DNA of 64,000 nt from Reticulascus tulasneorum (Eukaryota; Ascomycota; Sordariomycetes; Glomerellales; Reticulascaceae): assembly GCA_001557505.1 (NCBI GenBank), contig LSAX01000002.1:868001-932000 (forward strand). Reading direction: 5' to 3'. Position 1 is the first letter of the stretch. Every line of letters begins with the position of its first letter. The notes under the pieces were generated by a model. The model ran no database searches and was not told the origin of the DNA. It saw only the letters and a list, made by a program, of their open reading frames with translations. Below, piece by piece: positions 33,807 to 46,908 of this stretch. Position numbers and translations under genes: made by a program.

Positions 33807-36800
33807 ATGTATGCAGGCAATATGCGTTTACTGTCAAGATGTATCGTCGCCTTCCCATTACTGGGGGCGGCAGTAGCCGCAGTCACATCCCGGCAGGACA
33901 TTGAAGCAGCTACACCCGCATCCCCGAAGCGATACATTGTCGAGTATGCACCGGTGAGCACTGCTCTTGTACACAGCAACCTGGTGTAAGCGCGCATAAC
34001 TAACCAATCGCGGCTCTGACTCCAGGGCAGCGCCAACCTCCGCGGCGGCTTGGCTTTGCAGTCGAAAGTCAAGATCGTGAACACTTACAACAGCGACGTC
34101 TTCACCGGAGCATGTATCGAGACTGTAGAGCATGACCTGGACAGTCTCTCTGCTCTTCCTGAAGTGGCCCGTGTCTGGCATAACCATTTGGTGCTTCTCG
34201 AACCCATTGAGGTGAAGTCATACAGCGATGACGCCGCCTCGGCCAACTACAGCACGCACATTGGAACTGGTGTAGCCAAACTGCATACCATGGGAATCAA
34301 AGGACAAGGTGCCAAGATAGGTATAGTGGACACTGGTGTGCAGTACAGCCACCCGGCGGTACGCTTTCCGTCTTCAGCACGCTTCATTGAGTCTAGACTA
34401 ACATGACGAAGCTTGGTGGGGGTATTGGTGATGGTTTTAAGATCGTTAAGGGTTACGACTTTGTAGGCGATGGATGTATGTCATACGTTGCCACCCACCG
34501 CAATACCGAGCTAAATATAGCCAGATTGGCCCGACGAAGGCGAGAAGAAACCTGACGAAGACGCAATGGACTATAATGGCCACGGAACTCACCTTGCTGG
34601 CATTATTGTTGGGGAGACCGACTTGTAAGTATGCCCCTCTGAGCAAAGAACTTCTTGACAAGCCAGTAAGACTAAATATCTCCGTAGTTGGCATGGCGTT
34701 GCGCCTGAGGCAAGCATATATGCCTCTAAAGTGTTTTCAAAGTCAGGTGGCACTGATGACGCAACTTTGATCGAAGCGTTCCTCGCCGCATACGAGGATG
34801 GCGTCGATATCATCACGAGCAGCATTGGCGGCAACGATGGCTGGTCGGACAATGCGTGGGCCGTGGTCGCCTCTCGTCTCGTAGACCAGGGCCTAGTCGT
34901 CACCATCTCGGCTGGAAACTCGGGAGCTGCTGGCCCTTTTTTGGCTCCTCGGGCTCCTCAGGTAGAAACGTTATCGCCGTGGCGTCCCTCGAAGGCGAAA
35001 TCGAAGCCATGCCAAGCTTTAAAACCAAATTCATACTTGACGGTATTACAGAATCTTCCTATATCGGCTATATTCCATCCGTTATGTACTTTTATGATTC
35101 ATTAGTCGACTTGCCTATTGTTGTTCTTGGTTTCGACGTCACTGCAGCAGCAAATGCTTGCGAGCCATATCCCCCGGGATTGTTCAACTTGACAAATGCC
35201 ATTCCTCTAGTTCGACGCGGCGGATGTCCCTTAACACAAAAGCAGCAGAATTTATACGCTCTCGGCGCCCGGTGGGTGTTATTATATAACAACGAGCAAC
35301 GCTTGGCACAGCTATACTCCGACTACTACTGGAACTATGCAGGCCTTATCGAGGCGTACTCTGGGGAGGCAATTGTCGCGGCAATTGAGGCCGGAGCAAA
35401 CGTGACTGTGGATTTCTCCCATGGGCCGGCCCGTGTTGTCGGATTACCGCGCGAGTACGCTGGCGCCCCTAGCGCGTTTACCCCTTGGGGTGGCTTGAAT
35501 GATCTTTCACTCAAGCCAGATATCGCCGCGCCAGGTGGTGAGATTTTCAGCACGTATATCAACAACGACTTTGCCACTCTTAGCGGCACCAGCATGTCCT
35601 GTCCATACGTCGCTGGTGTGGCCGCACTGTACATTGGTGCGCACGGAGGACGGAGCGTCCACGGTCCAGAGTTCGGAAAAGCATTGAGCAGACGTATCAT
35701 TGCCAGCGGAAATACAGTAAGTTGGTGGGGTTATTTCGACACAAATGCGACGGAATGGGCCGCACCACCACTTCAGGCGGGACTGGTCTCGTTGACGCGT
35801 TCAAAGTTTTGAACTACACCACGGTTCTCGAGTTTGAGGTGATGAATCTGAACGATACAGCCAACTTCCAGGGCACCCATGATGTTATCGTTACTAATCA
35901 TGGCCTTGAATCGGTTACATATTCGTTCTCGGCTGAAGATGCTGCCGGCTTCGAAACGTTTCTGCCATGGGATGGTAATAGCTCGGTCAGTCGGATGAAA
36001 GCTTTTGACGAGCTCGAGCCAATGAAGATGCCCGCTCGTATCATCTTGCCGGAGTCGTTTACGCTCAGCGCCGGCGAGAGCAAATCCGTAAGTGTGGTCT
36101 TCAAGAAGCTCATCGCTCGCTGCCAGGGTTGGACCTCAAGTGCGCTTCCCGTCTATAGCGGGAAGATCCTCATCTCTGGCTCCAACGACGAACTACACTC
36201 TATCCCCTATATGGGCCTAGCAACAAGTCTCAAGGAGGAGATGCGCGATATATTCATGCCCGACTTTCCTACCATCACAACACATTGGAATCTAACCAGC
36301 ATTTGGGAGCGCCCGTACTGGACCAATGATGTTTGGAACTCAGACTACAGCTGGCCGGAGATGAAACTGCAGCTGAAGTGGGGCAGCCACGAAGTGCGCT
36401 GGGATATTTACGAGGCCGGATGGACCGAGGACCAGTGGAATTATCCTCCCACGATAGGAGAGAACGGATACCTCGGCTCTGCAACTAGTTGGGCCGGCAC
36501 CGGTTGGGAGAACTGGAGCCCGTGGAGCAATGCAGTCAATGCTAGCGATACGTATTCGTTTCCTCTTGTACTATACCGGAATGCAATCTACACGGCATAC
36601 CGGCACACGTTCCTCTGGTTCGGGTTAATGGCAAATGGGAGCAAGATCGAACCTGGAAATTACTCGTAAGTTAACATTCTTTCCATCACGGCGAGTATGC
36701 ATACTGTACTGATAACGTCTCTGCAGTATGCGCTTTGCAGCGCTGATTCCGTTCGGCGATCCGACGGAATCGAACGACTGGACCATTGCCGATTTCCCTG

Positions 36801-36853
36801 AGGTAAGTATCTTGGGAAAATATGACAGGGACACGTTATTTCCAAAACCTTAA
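33807..36853 (+). CDS. subtilisin-like serine protease (S8), frameshifted twice in this sequence
   Basis: Introns are at 33954-34025, 34359-34411, 34476-34524, 34625-34687 and 36666-36726. The start is the ATG at 33807, or at 33822 with a cleaner signal peptide. After the signal and an I9-like propeptide (KRYIVEYAP...) come the triad: Asp in IVDTGV, His in NGHGTHLAG, Ser in GTSMSCPYVAG. A protease-associated insert (PLVRRGGCPL) lies between His and Ser, and a long C-terminal Fn3-like part follows, as in large extracellular subtilases. Two breaks exist. At the CCC-TTTTTT run (34934-34942), GPFFGSSGSSG continues only one frame over. Near 35774-35780 the GTGLVDA block is again one frame over. 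Each looks like loss of one base. The last donor-like GTAAGT at 36803 may start another intron, so the true end is uncertain. It is either a decaying gene or carries sequencing errors. Confidence 0.8.
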
Positions 36854-37084
36854 CAACTGGACATTGGAATTATATAAGATAATTACAAAGATGCATCCTG
36901 CCAGTCTTCATGAACTGAGCTAAACCCAATGAAGAGACGTGTATTACTCTGAGGGGATCCAGGAAGACCTAATTCCATGCCGTCGCAAGCAGGTCGCATG
37001 TTCAATCAATTTAACGTCAAGCGGTCTGTTAAGATGCGCCTTTGTAATTCTTAAAATCAAGAATTTTTCCATTCCAGGCGGCCC

Positions 37085-38551
37085 TCACTTTAATCGTTGC
37101 GTCTCAATCGTGATTTTAGATGCGGCCCCCTGACCTACGCGGAATGGGTCAAACTCGTACGAGGAGTTGTGGAAAGTTTTGATATGATCGCTGTTCGACG
37201 AAACTTGCTTAGTGAGATTCTCCTGGCTCGACTCGCCGTATGGATTGCAACCGATTTGACTAGCCGGGGCGAAGGTGTGGCCGTCCCTATCAACAGTAGG
37301 GAGTTGATACGTCGTCTCTACCTGGAACTCGTGGACGACTAAAATGCGGTCCAACTTAGCCGTCAGCACCGGCCAAAAGACAGGCACCGAGGCGCAGATG
37401 CTCGCCATGTTCACCTCGAGCGACGCCATGATCACTGATATGGAACCGTACCAGGTCGGGTCAAAAGTTGGCCATGTTCCCGCCCGATGCTGTACGATCG
37501 TGGCGAGTCGGAAAATAGAGAACAGCGCAACACTGTATTTGGCAGGAGATGTTCATTAGAGCGCGAGACCTGTCTTGCAGCGAAAAAGAGAACTTACAAG
37601 CAGCCACCAACAAACAGAGCTAGTAGACCTAACCTCGTATTGCGATCTGTGTCTTTCTTGAAGTATAGTGGTAAAGGTATGAAGAGTATGATCATGTCAA
37701 GGGCCATATTGGACGCAGCAGCGCTCAGACAGGTGCCGTAAAAGATCCTCACATCAACAGAGCTGAATCCATAGCAGTGGCCTGTTGCGGGTCTGCCAAA
37801 GCTGCTCATTGGAATGCATGGAAACCAGGCTATGAATGAGAAGGCGGTACCCCAGAGTGCCGTAACGATGATCATGATGATGCAAAAGTTTCTTCGTAGG
37901 CTTGCAGCTTGGAATATCCTCAGGTATTGGAACAGCAACGATAATTTGATGAATGTAGCTGATAGTGAGTACGTCCCATTCCAAGTGTACATAAGCTGGC
38001 AAATTATAAACTCAATAAGTAACCGCCTGATATGTCTTCGCAAGTTATAGAGGCTTACCATGCTGTGAATATGTAAGGTTCTTTCTGGAAGCATAAGAAA
38101 GTGGGCACCTAGCCCGTACCGTGTCACTGTACACGGGTTAGCCAATATTTCGTACGGAGGGAATGGTTTTCATTTGCCAAGCACTTGCTTCACGATAGAC
38201 TTACCTACTAGTATAAGGACTGAGCAGGCTGTTCCTGTGATCTGCAGTAAACCATCAGAATAGATTCGTTCGCAGGTCTGATACGTAATCGGCTAAGCAT
38301 ACCAAAAATATGAAGATAAGAAAGTCATCCCAGCCTGGTGAGAACAAAACCTTGAAGCGGGTATACAGTCGAGAAATAACACAAATCCAGCTTAACGCAA
38401 GGAAAATTGTTGTGATAGCGATAGCCGACGAGGCATTGTTCAACAGCGGCGTCGGCTCATCCGAGTTATCTTGGAAGCCGATCAGATCAAATATACTCGT
38501 GGGCGTGTCTGTACGCTTCATAAGGGAAGGGAGCACGTAGGGCGTCGGCAT
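37085..38551 (-). CDS. rhodopsin-like integral membrane protein (PF20684 type)
   Basis: Exons 38551-38303, 38241-38205, 38126-38059, 37995-37598, 37532-37085 give 399 aa. Introns are GT-AG with consistent phase; the third (63 bp) is a multiple of three and could be read through. About seven hydrophobic helices are visible, with phrases typical of the fungal rhodopsin/SAT4-like family: WDDFLIF after helix 1, VTRYGLGAH after helix 2, IKLSLLFQYLRIF in helix 4, and ASLEVNMASICASVPVFWPVL in helix 7, followed by a polar cytoplasmic tail. The family is very large in Pezizomycotina (PTH11-related receptors are neighbours in fold), and most members have no known ligand. The start could also be the ATG at 38521. 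No lesion is seen. Confidence 0.82.
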
Positions 38552-40825
38552 GTTCCACGGTATGGCGCTCAAATATTCCCTCCAGCGTGTTCCTCGAGCC
38601 TCCGGGGCTTCGATGTTTTCCTGGAGTAACGTAACTCTACATCAAGCAATCACAACCGCTGCGCGATCATTGAAAATCTGGATTTTTAGGCTGTAATTAT
38701 CGATCTACATAAATAAAATTGTCAGTTCAAAGTTGCAATGGCACAATTGGAGGATATTGAAGGATGCGCGAGTGTAGACGTCTCACCGCAATCGAGTCCT
38801 GTGACAGGTGGATATTTGGTTTGTATGTGAAAAAGCCAAGCAGCCAAAGGAGTCACTCCGCTGCAATAGATGGACCAAAGTCAGCTCTTAAAGAAAACTT
38901 AACAAAGTTATGCGGACAGCCACTACGAATCCGCAATACCGGATCCGATTTGTTTGATGCCCACGTCCGGCATCCCCGTCCGCTTCTTGCCTAGTGATGT
39001 AATTGGGTTGAGCCCGGGCTTCCTTAGGTGGCCCCTTATGTGCCTTAGTAGCTGTATTGACTTTCCGGACCTGGTCATGCCGAATCATAGGCGCCTTCTT
39101 GCGGGTTATTCAGATTCACGAAGAGGGAGGACCGAAGAGTTCTTATGCTGGGCGATAACATGAGAAAGCTTTGTCAAAGACAGCTATCGAATTGCCGCTC
39201 CCGCGTACCTTTTTCCTTCACTGAATATATGAGTTCGCGCTGCCGCAGATTGAACATTGTCATAGATCTGATGGCGATGCTGCTGACTAGTGGCGCGTTT
39301 ATACTTTTCAGGCTCTTTGACGGCCAAAGTTTAAAGTCGGCGTTGAAGCGAATCAGGTCAAACTCAGTATTAGCGGCAGGCTAAGATCATTTTTTACGAA
39401 AGATTCCCTGGTATTCGCAGGTACGAAACTGCTCTAGGTTGTCTGATGTTGGAATAAGTCGATAATATATGACGGTGCATCATGGTGTAGTTCAAAGATT
39501 CCTTTTCAGGAGTAGGATGATAGTCTACGTTTCTAGAATATCACATTTCTGAGATTTACAATGATCCATGAAATACCACATCGAATCTACATAAGAGATC
39601 TCGTTTCTTTGATAAGAGCCTGGTTCACTGCAGGCACATGTTCCCTTCCGAATCACCTAAACTGAAGCGCAGCGGGGAGGCCCACCATCGGCCATACCAG
39701 CCACAGCTCTAATGCAAGTTCCCATAAATAAGGTAACCTTAATACAAACGCTAAATGTATGCAATAGAGGTGGCGATGTGCCGAGGTTGCGGCCAGCGTT
39801 CTGCAGCTTCACGGCTAAGTGTATCGTTTACATGTCGAGCTTTGCGGTTGACAGAGCGCAGTGGATGTCAAGCTTCGCAGGCTATTGAGCCACGCGTGTG
39901 TCGAGGGCGGAGCGGCCATACTCGCCGTTGGGGAACGCATAAGTGGCGTGGGGCCCGTCCATCCTTACAGGCTTCGTGTGGGCAGCCTCGGGCTTGCTTA
40001 TGGTTTAGGTCAAGTCTGTACAGGTCGAGAACTGGCCTTAGCATGACTTTCTGAAGGACCGCGTAGTTTGTTGTTATATTTCTGGAGTACAAAACTGAGG
40101 ACAGGATCATGATCGATGTCCCTCCTCGGAACACGACAATCATTAACAGCAGGGGCATTCTCTTGTCAAAGTTGACAGTGCTGGTGTGTAGAGGCTAAAC
40201 GATGGGAACACTAATAAATACAGGGCATTCCTCTGTCGAGTGGGTCTAATTAATACTGCTTGGGAGATAATCAACTTTTCCAGCGGGGGGTCTCACGTAT
40301 CTCCAGCCACGGGCCGGATCAGATACCTCTCCGTTATCATCCCGGCAATTTTGCCAGTATATAGATATAGGCCGAATGCCGCTTCACATCATATTTGAAC
40401 ACCTGTGTGCTCTATTTCGATGATGAGTTGGGCATTCCGCAACGCCCATACGCTAAGTAACATTTTCTAAGTACAGGAATCTCAGAGTGCCCGCGTTAGG
40501 AATGCATCCGGGTGCGTCAGCGTGGGATTTTGGGTGCGGCGCTTAGCTGTGATGACTTTAGCCGGCCAATCACACCCATTCGGTCCCATCTCTTTACCAG
40601 TCTGTCGGGACGGAGCAGGGCTGTTTGCGGCCGTTCTTCGGTCAGCAACACGGGGAATGGAACGACTTTGGCTGAAATCAGAGCGGCGATCATCTGCCTT
40701 ATCTCACTGCGGGGTTACAGTACAGTATCTGTCAATAAGGTAGGTATGTCGACATTCCCGTCACGGGTCTGCATGCTCCCAACACCCGGAGCACCAACAA
40801 TGGCGCCTCGACATCTGGCGTAGAA
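38552..40825. other. intergenic, no gene seen
   Basis: About 2.3 kb. Frames at 38764, 39145, 39755 and 40512 are short, overlap one another and have no domain. The stretch contains no obvious repeat visible by eye; it may include old transposon debris that only a database search would reveal. Confidence 0.4.
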
Positions 40826-42714
40826 ATGTGCTATTTTGACCAGACTCGTTGGGCGTGTGGCTCCTGTTCGTGGGGCCGCTTTCGAGAACAATGCTGCAAG
40901 GAACATCGAACCGGCGAGACCTGCGGGCTCAAGCTCGTCTTTTCGACCCAGCATGAGGATGATTTTTGTAAAGCCTGCCAGGCTATGGCGAAAAAACAGC
41001 GCCGAATTGTTAAGATGACGGACGACGTTAACAGGTGGATGCAGGAGGGAAGCCGTACTGCGACCATAGAGATGACCAGAAGGAAGATAATACAGCTTCA
41101 GCCATTGGTCCAGGGCTTATGGAAGCGGCACCTGAGAGGAACGCTCATTGGAAGTGAACATGAACAGAAATCGGGCGATGCCTTGGAGCAGCATCAGCAA
41201 GCACTCCCAGCCATGGACACACCCGAAGATGAGCCAGTCTCGGTCTGGTACCCTCGGCGTCTGCTGAAGCCGAGCAGGATCCAGGATCTAGAGCGCCAGG
41301 TCAGGGAAAGGGACGAAAAGATGCAGAATCTTCAGCAGGAGAACGACAGGCTCGTCGCATATGTTGAAAATATGGAGAATCTTTACGAGGAGAATGCCAG
41401 GCTCGTCGCATATGTTGAAACGATGCAAAATCCCGGAGAGGGGAATGCCACGCTCATCGCATGCGTCGAAGAGCTGCAGAATCTCCGGGAAGAGAACACT
41501 TGGCTCGCCGCACACGTTGGAGAAATGCGGGAAGACACCGGTCGTCGGCAAGCAGATCTTGCAGAGATGCAAGCGAAAACCGGCCACCGGGGAAGAGAAC
41601 TTGTACAGATGCGAGAAGAAGCGGAGCACCGGCAAGCAGAACTTGCACCGATGCGAGACGAAGCCATGCGTAGGCTAGCAGAACTTGCAGTGATGCGAGA
41701 AGAAGCCGTGCGTCGGCAGGCAGAACTTGCAGAGATGCAAGCGCAAACCGAGCACCGGCAAGCAGAACTTGCACAGATGCGAGAAGAAGCCGTGCGTCGG
41801 CAGGCAGAACTTGTAGAGAAGCAGTCGCAACTCCAGGCGGCCGATGGAGATTGTGAACTCCGGATGCATACGATCGAAGGAGACTACGCACTCCGCATAC
41901 GGGAGCTCGAAGAACAGCTCGGTCGCCAACAGCTCGAGGCTCAGACACGAGAGTTGCAGATGGATCGAGAGAACCAGATATGGGCACGCCGATTAAATGC
42001 TTTTCTCGAGCTTGTGAACCACTGGCGGACGGTCTACCGGCTGGAAGGTATGATGCCATCCTTCTTTGATTCCGACGACACTTTCCTGCTCTGGTCCGAC
42101 AGTCTCGAACCCGGATTCAAGCAGCCATCAACAACCCAGCGACAGCGCGACTCAAACCAACGGCTGACCGGGTACGAGAACAATAATCAGCACACGCCAG
42201 GATCACACCAAGTTTCCAACACTAGTCCCTATCCTATCGACCCCAACTCTAGAGAAACAGCAGAGGAGCGGCGCGTGCTTTGTAATTTGGTGAAGAAGCA
42301 TAGATCGCGCCCAGCGTGCATGTGGGCTTGGGTTGTAGATGAATTCAACCGTATATTTAACACTTCTCACGACAAAAAGACATTGGAGGTGATGTATGCT
42401 AGGACCATAGGCAGTGGAAGTACGCCGTGGTCAAAGAGAGAGGTGAGTAATGGTGAAAGAGCGCCGGTCTCTCCGTATTCTCTGACCAGGCAATACAGGA
42501 CATGGTTTTAGGAGATGCCATTTGGTGGGCCGAAGAGCAGCGCTGCGGTTGGATACACGCAAGGTTCGCAGAAGTGAGGGGAAACAAGGCGACTGCTAGG
42601 AATTTCGACGAGATTAAAAGGAGACTCGAATACCTCGATTCCCTTAGACGCAATAAATCGGGTGATAGCAGGCAGAGAAACCACGGGGCTATGCCCTTAC
42701 AGCCTTTACCATAA
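40826..42714 (+). CDS. Cys-rich/coiled-coil protein with tandem repeats and Myb-like C-terminus
   Basis: Exons 40826-42442 and 42499-42714 (56-bp intron, phase 0) give 610 aa. The N-terminus starts MCYFDQTRWACGSC and carries about ten Cys in 75 residues, a signature I recall from a strongly expanded family in some ascomycete classes. Residues ~150-400 form a long coiled coil made of two repeat types: four 17-aa units (41339-41542, consensus ENxRLVAYVExMQNLxE) and seven 14-aa units (41546-41839, consensus RQAELAxMREEAxR). The C-terminal part (EERRVLCNLVKKHRSRPACMWAWVVDEFNRIF...TLEVMYAR) looks like a Myb/SANT-like helical DNA-binding module. There is no signal peptide, so it is likely intracellular. 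The function is unknown; a role in chromatin or protein scaffolding is a guess. Confidence 0.7.
41339..41839 (+). repeat. in-frame tandem repeats (4 x 51 bp, then 7 x 42 bp)
   Basis: Two adjoining repeat arrays inside the coiled-coil gene: about four 51-bp units and, after one extra codon, about seven 42-bp units. The 42-bp units 4-7 are the most alike, which suggests recent expansion by slippage or unequal exchange. Unit lengths are multiples of three, so copy-number change keeps the frame. Confidence 0.8.
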
Positions 42715-43774
42715 TGGAGTGTAGACGGTGTACAAACCAGAGAGGCGAATGAGAGTTCACCTTTCAGATAGATTCGATATAATTTCTGATAAATACAATA
42801 ACTCGTGTCCAGCCTCTGAGTCCTAGGTGTAAACTCTTTCTAGAACAAGTCGCTGTGAACCTGACGGACAGTACCTTATGTCAAGTACCGAGCTAAATTT
42901 GGTGGAATTCTTCCCAACATAAAGAAGCTAATCATGACCACAAACTCAAGGACATATAGTCATAGATGCAAGCTCCTTCGGGTCGCATGAGGGAGCAAGA
43001 AGCCGGAGCTGCTACTCAGAAAACATTCCGTTACACCACTGGTTGTACCACCGCCTCATCTGCCCTGTTCACCTTGCGATTCACGTACCTGTTGGCTGGA
43101 AATATGGAGGAAATCATAGACAACCTGCACTCGACGCCTCTTATCATATGTAACGCTGTTTTCACCTCCATCTCAGCTGATCACATATTCTAAATCGACT
43201 TTGGCTTGCGCTATTTGTCAGTGTCTACCTCGACACGCTCTGTATAACGGCGCAACTCATAAAACCGCTGTCCAGGATCCCGGGGTCTCTCATAAAAGGA
43301 TATCGCATTACGGTTGAACAATATCATAATGACTCCATCCAGGATGCCGGAAGGTTCATGAAAGGGCAACTTCTCGGATATAAAACCAGACGACAAGCTA
43401 AAAGCATACTTGGTTGATAGTTCATTCAATAGGATCAAGACCATTTCGTCCATTTCATGGCATTGATGGCTGACTGTCGAAGTGGGTAAATAAGTCCGCG
43501 CTGATCTAGTGTGATTGTGTGCTTTGCAGCGTTTGTTCCGCCAACTGCAATTGCTTCCGGCGTGGATCCCCCCAGTCCCTGTCTCCACACCAGACAAATC
43601 CCCGAACTGAGGGACAGAATCGGGAATGCCTCTTTCCAATTATCAACTCCCAATCTTTGAAACATTACATTCCCCAATTCTGTGTGGTGCTATTGATCTC
43701 TGTTCATGCTTAGGCTCGAACTTGATACCATCATAAACTGATCGATCGCCCAACCGCTCATTCGAGATCTCATT
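42715..43774. other. intergenic, no firm gene
   Basis: About 1.06 kb. A minus-strand frame at 43211-43639 (142 codons) has no recognised domain. The last bases hold the leader of the Zn2Cys6 regulator. Confidence 0.4.
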
Positions 43775-46700
43775 ATGAACCATAATCTCGACGTCAATCT
43801 CATACAGTTGGATGCCAACTCATTCACTAAAAAGAGAAAACGGCCAAACACGACATGCGTTCGGTGCCATGAGAAAAAAGTGAAGTGCGTCCCTGGTAAG
43901 TCCAGGCCTCATGTGACTTCCCAACATATGCGGCAAGTCTTGATCTAATCTCGAGATAGAGAGGTTGAATGCTGGTTCATGCAAGGTCGTCCACATCTAC
44001 TGGCGTCCCCGACGTTTGGAATGGATATACTAACTGTGATGCGCTTCTAGAGTTGTCTTGCCGCAGGAGTGTCATGTCAGTGAGTAGCATTTAGACGGAT
44101 CCATTACAGAAATCCAGCATTGACCAAAGCCTTCAGTACACATCAAGATGGCCGTTCTCGAGCTGCCAATAATGCTGCCCAAAATGATGCCATATCCGGC
44201 TGGATTACGTGGGTGCTTTCCTTGCTTTCTTGACTTAGTCCATGTAAACGCGACTAATGGCCAAGCTTTTAGCGAGAAATCAAGGCTTGATCCCCAGACT
44301 GGAGCCGACCCAACGGTCGTAGACTCGACATTCCCAGATCCAACATCCATACCAACACCAACATCAACGGACTCAGGCGCAAATGTCATGGGATCCGAGA
44401 ATGGGCAACACAGTGAAGCATATGCCTTCGGATCTGACGACAGACTGCAACAACTACATGGTTATCACAACGAACCAGGCTCGGACCAATTATCGCACCA
44501 TTTCTCTCACACCGCCATGCCGTTATCAGTCACTGCGAGCTCTAGTCCTCCGAAGGAACCAGCGCTAGATCGTTTCGAAACGTATATCGAAGACTGTCTC
44601 GGCTCCTATGCGCCGGCTTTCCGGAAACAGGATAGCATGTATCCCAGAGATGCTCATACCGCCCAGGATTGGTCGAGGCTACAAGGCTCATCGAGCCACA
44701 TCCCCACGCGCCAGCCAGAGATTGACATGGCTTCCCGGCCCACATTCAATCTGGAACAGCAAGTTACGAACCTCGATGCATCCGACATGGAGTACCTCAA
44801 GAACAAAGGTGCATTTGACCTCCCACCGAGGCTATTGCAGGAGGAGCTAATGGATGCATACTTTACGGAGGTCAACCCGACTGCTCCAGTCATCAACCGC
44901 ACCCAATTTCTCGCAGACTTTCATAGTCATCGTATGCCGAGTCGGCTACTACTGTTCGCTATTTTTACCTCCGGAACGCGCGCTTGCCGGAATCCAGCTC
45001 TCTTGGATCACAAGGGAACCAACCATTCGAGCGCTCAGCGGTTCTATAAGACTACGAAAGTGGGTTTTGGTCATCCGGCCTACTCCTGTAGCCTCACTTG
45101 GAGAAAGTAAAGGAAACCTTTATGCTAACTCAAGATTTTAGGCGATTCTGGACACGGGTTATGAGCAAAACAAGCTCGCTCGTGTACAAGCACAGTTACT
45201 TATCACCTGGTGGTGGGACAAAAAGGATGACGGTGGAAGGAACATGAGATCTTGTATAGCCGATGCTATCAACACAGCGCAAAGTATTGGGATACACCGG
45301 TGGTATGTATTCTAACCTGCAAGCAGGATAGCCGCTGGGGCACATAAGTCACTGACGATTACATCTCCAACTCAGGGACCAGTACCCGCATTACGACCCA
45401 GTGCTCCTCGGCGTATGGAAAAGAATTTGGTGGACCTGTTTCGTGAGCACGGGATTCTTTCCAGCGTCTACCGTTGGTATTAGCTGACATTCCTTCGAGA
45501 ATCGCGACGTTGGTGTCTCAGTCGCCCATGGCCTACCTTGTATACTGTTGTCCTCCGAGTTCGATGTTCATCCCCCAACGCCAAGAGATTTTAACGAGGA
45601 GCCAAATGTTCCGTCTTCTGTGCATCGATATCAATATCCAGAAATTGAGGTTGCATTCTTCATTGAGCAGGTCAAGGTAATGGAGGCGATGCATCACATA
45701 CACCGAGACCACTTTGTGAAACAAAGCTTGCAACAACAAACGACTGGATCAATCACGCAAAGAGAAGCCGCAATTGGATCCAGACTGATGTTGCCCGGCG
45801 TTGCATCTCCAATTATTGGACGCCTGGCTGATTACAATGACGAAGGAATTATACTCTGCAAGCGATGGTTTGATCAAGTACCACCGCTCCTTCAATATGA
45901 TGTAGACGATATACAAGGACACAAATTCTGGCCAGCATTCATACACGTCCTTTACTTGTACGGGTTCAAGCTGCCCTTTTCCAAGACCATATATCCTGGA
46001 GATGATAAGACTGACAAACAGATAGCAACAATATTATGCTTCGATTCCGCGATAAAGCCGTATCACGACCGCCCCCGGGTACTCGTGCGGCCGCCGAACG
46101 CCGATACTGTCTAGCTCGAGGTATAGCAGCCGCGACTATGGTGAGCAAGATTTTGAGGAACGTGAGAGCTCATGGTCAGGCTTTGAAGTTTACCGGACAA
46201 TTGTGAGTTCATAACGTGGCCGAGAAACACTCCACTCCTTATGCGGACTTGTGAACTGACACTCGGAAGGACGAATTCATTGTTTAACTGTCTGGTCTTC
46301 TTCCTGGTTGAGCGGCAATCTGATAATAATGATGTAAGGAGAGATGCACAGAATAAGTATTCGCTCTGCCTGAATACAACATATGAGTTCAGCCAGCTCT
46401 GGGTAAGCGCATCACTGATCCATAGGCTTTTTGAAGCCTTGTCGGCGAATCCACCTACGGATACGCGGTCGACGTTGTATCCGGGAGATGCACTACTACC
46501 GGGTCTTCGGATATCTAGCGACATAACTAGCTCGTATATGAGGGAGTAAGTTCACTTGATCCAACCTTGGATGGGGCATGGTTGGTGTCAGATTTGACAA
46601 GTTGACATCGTAATAGGCTATTGAAGTGTGACTTTCCTCATGAAAGCGACATAAGTCTCTGGGCTTCCTCGACTGATCTTGATAACTTTTCTCCACCGGC

Positions 46701-46908
46701 ACAAACCTTCGGGGACATGTCTTGGTCCAGCTTCGAGCAGTCACCGGGATGTGGTCTCCCCGATACGCTAGATGTCAACAGGTGGTATGTTCAAGGGATG
46801 AGCTTGATCGACTGAGATGCAACAGCTAACGATAACAGGATGGAGTTCTTTGAGCTGGACCAAAGTTTGGACCCAAATGGAGCTTTATCCACTCTTGTGG
46901 AAGCTTGA
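43775..46908 (+). CDS. Zn2Cys6 transcription factor, one frameshift
   Basis: Exons: 43775-43895, 43960-43985, 44051-44079, 44137-44208, 44273-45059, 45142-45302, 45376-45442, 45500-46202 (frameshifted), 46270-46545, 46617-46784, 46839-46908. Splicing the first three rebuilds a perfect binuclear cluster: CVRCHEKKVKC, ten residues, CKSC, six residues, C. Before it lies a basic KKRKRP nuclear signal. The middle region (ASGTRACRNP-type, WWWDKKDDGGRNMRSC, QSIGIHRWDQYP, WKRIWWTCFNRD, HGLPC) is the fungal-specific TF domain. From 45500 the frame stays open to a TAG at 46112-46114, but family-like sequence (ERRYCLARGIAAATMV...HGQALKFTG) resumes one frame over after a C5 run at 46072-46076, as if one C were missing. 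Downstream exons splice cleanly to the stop. It probably regulated the adjacent cluster. Confidence 0.78.

Noticed and set aside
35717..35776. An intron in the protease starting at GTAAGT (35717) and ending at TTCAG (35776)
   Set aside because: It would remove coding-like sequence (GYFDTNATEWA) expected in the family and still leaves the wrong phase for GTGLVDA.
43211..43639. Minus-strand frame of 142 codons
   Set aside because: No recognised family and the first in-frame start is unclear; overlapping plus-strand frames are equally plausible noise.
44080..44109. A 30-bp third intron in the Zn2Cys6 regulator
   Set aside because: Too short; the acceptor at 44136 gives a 57-bp intron with the same reading frame.
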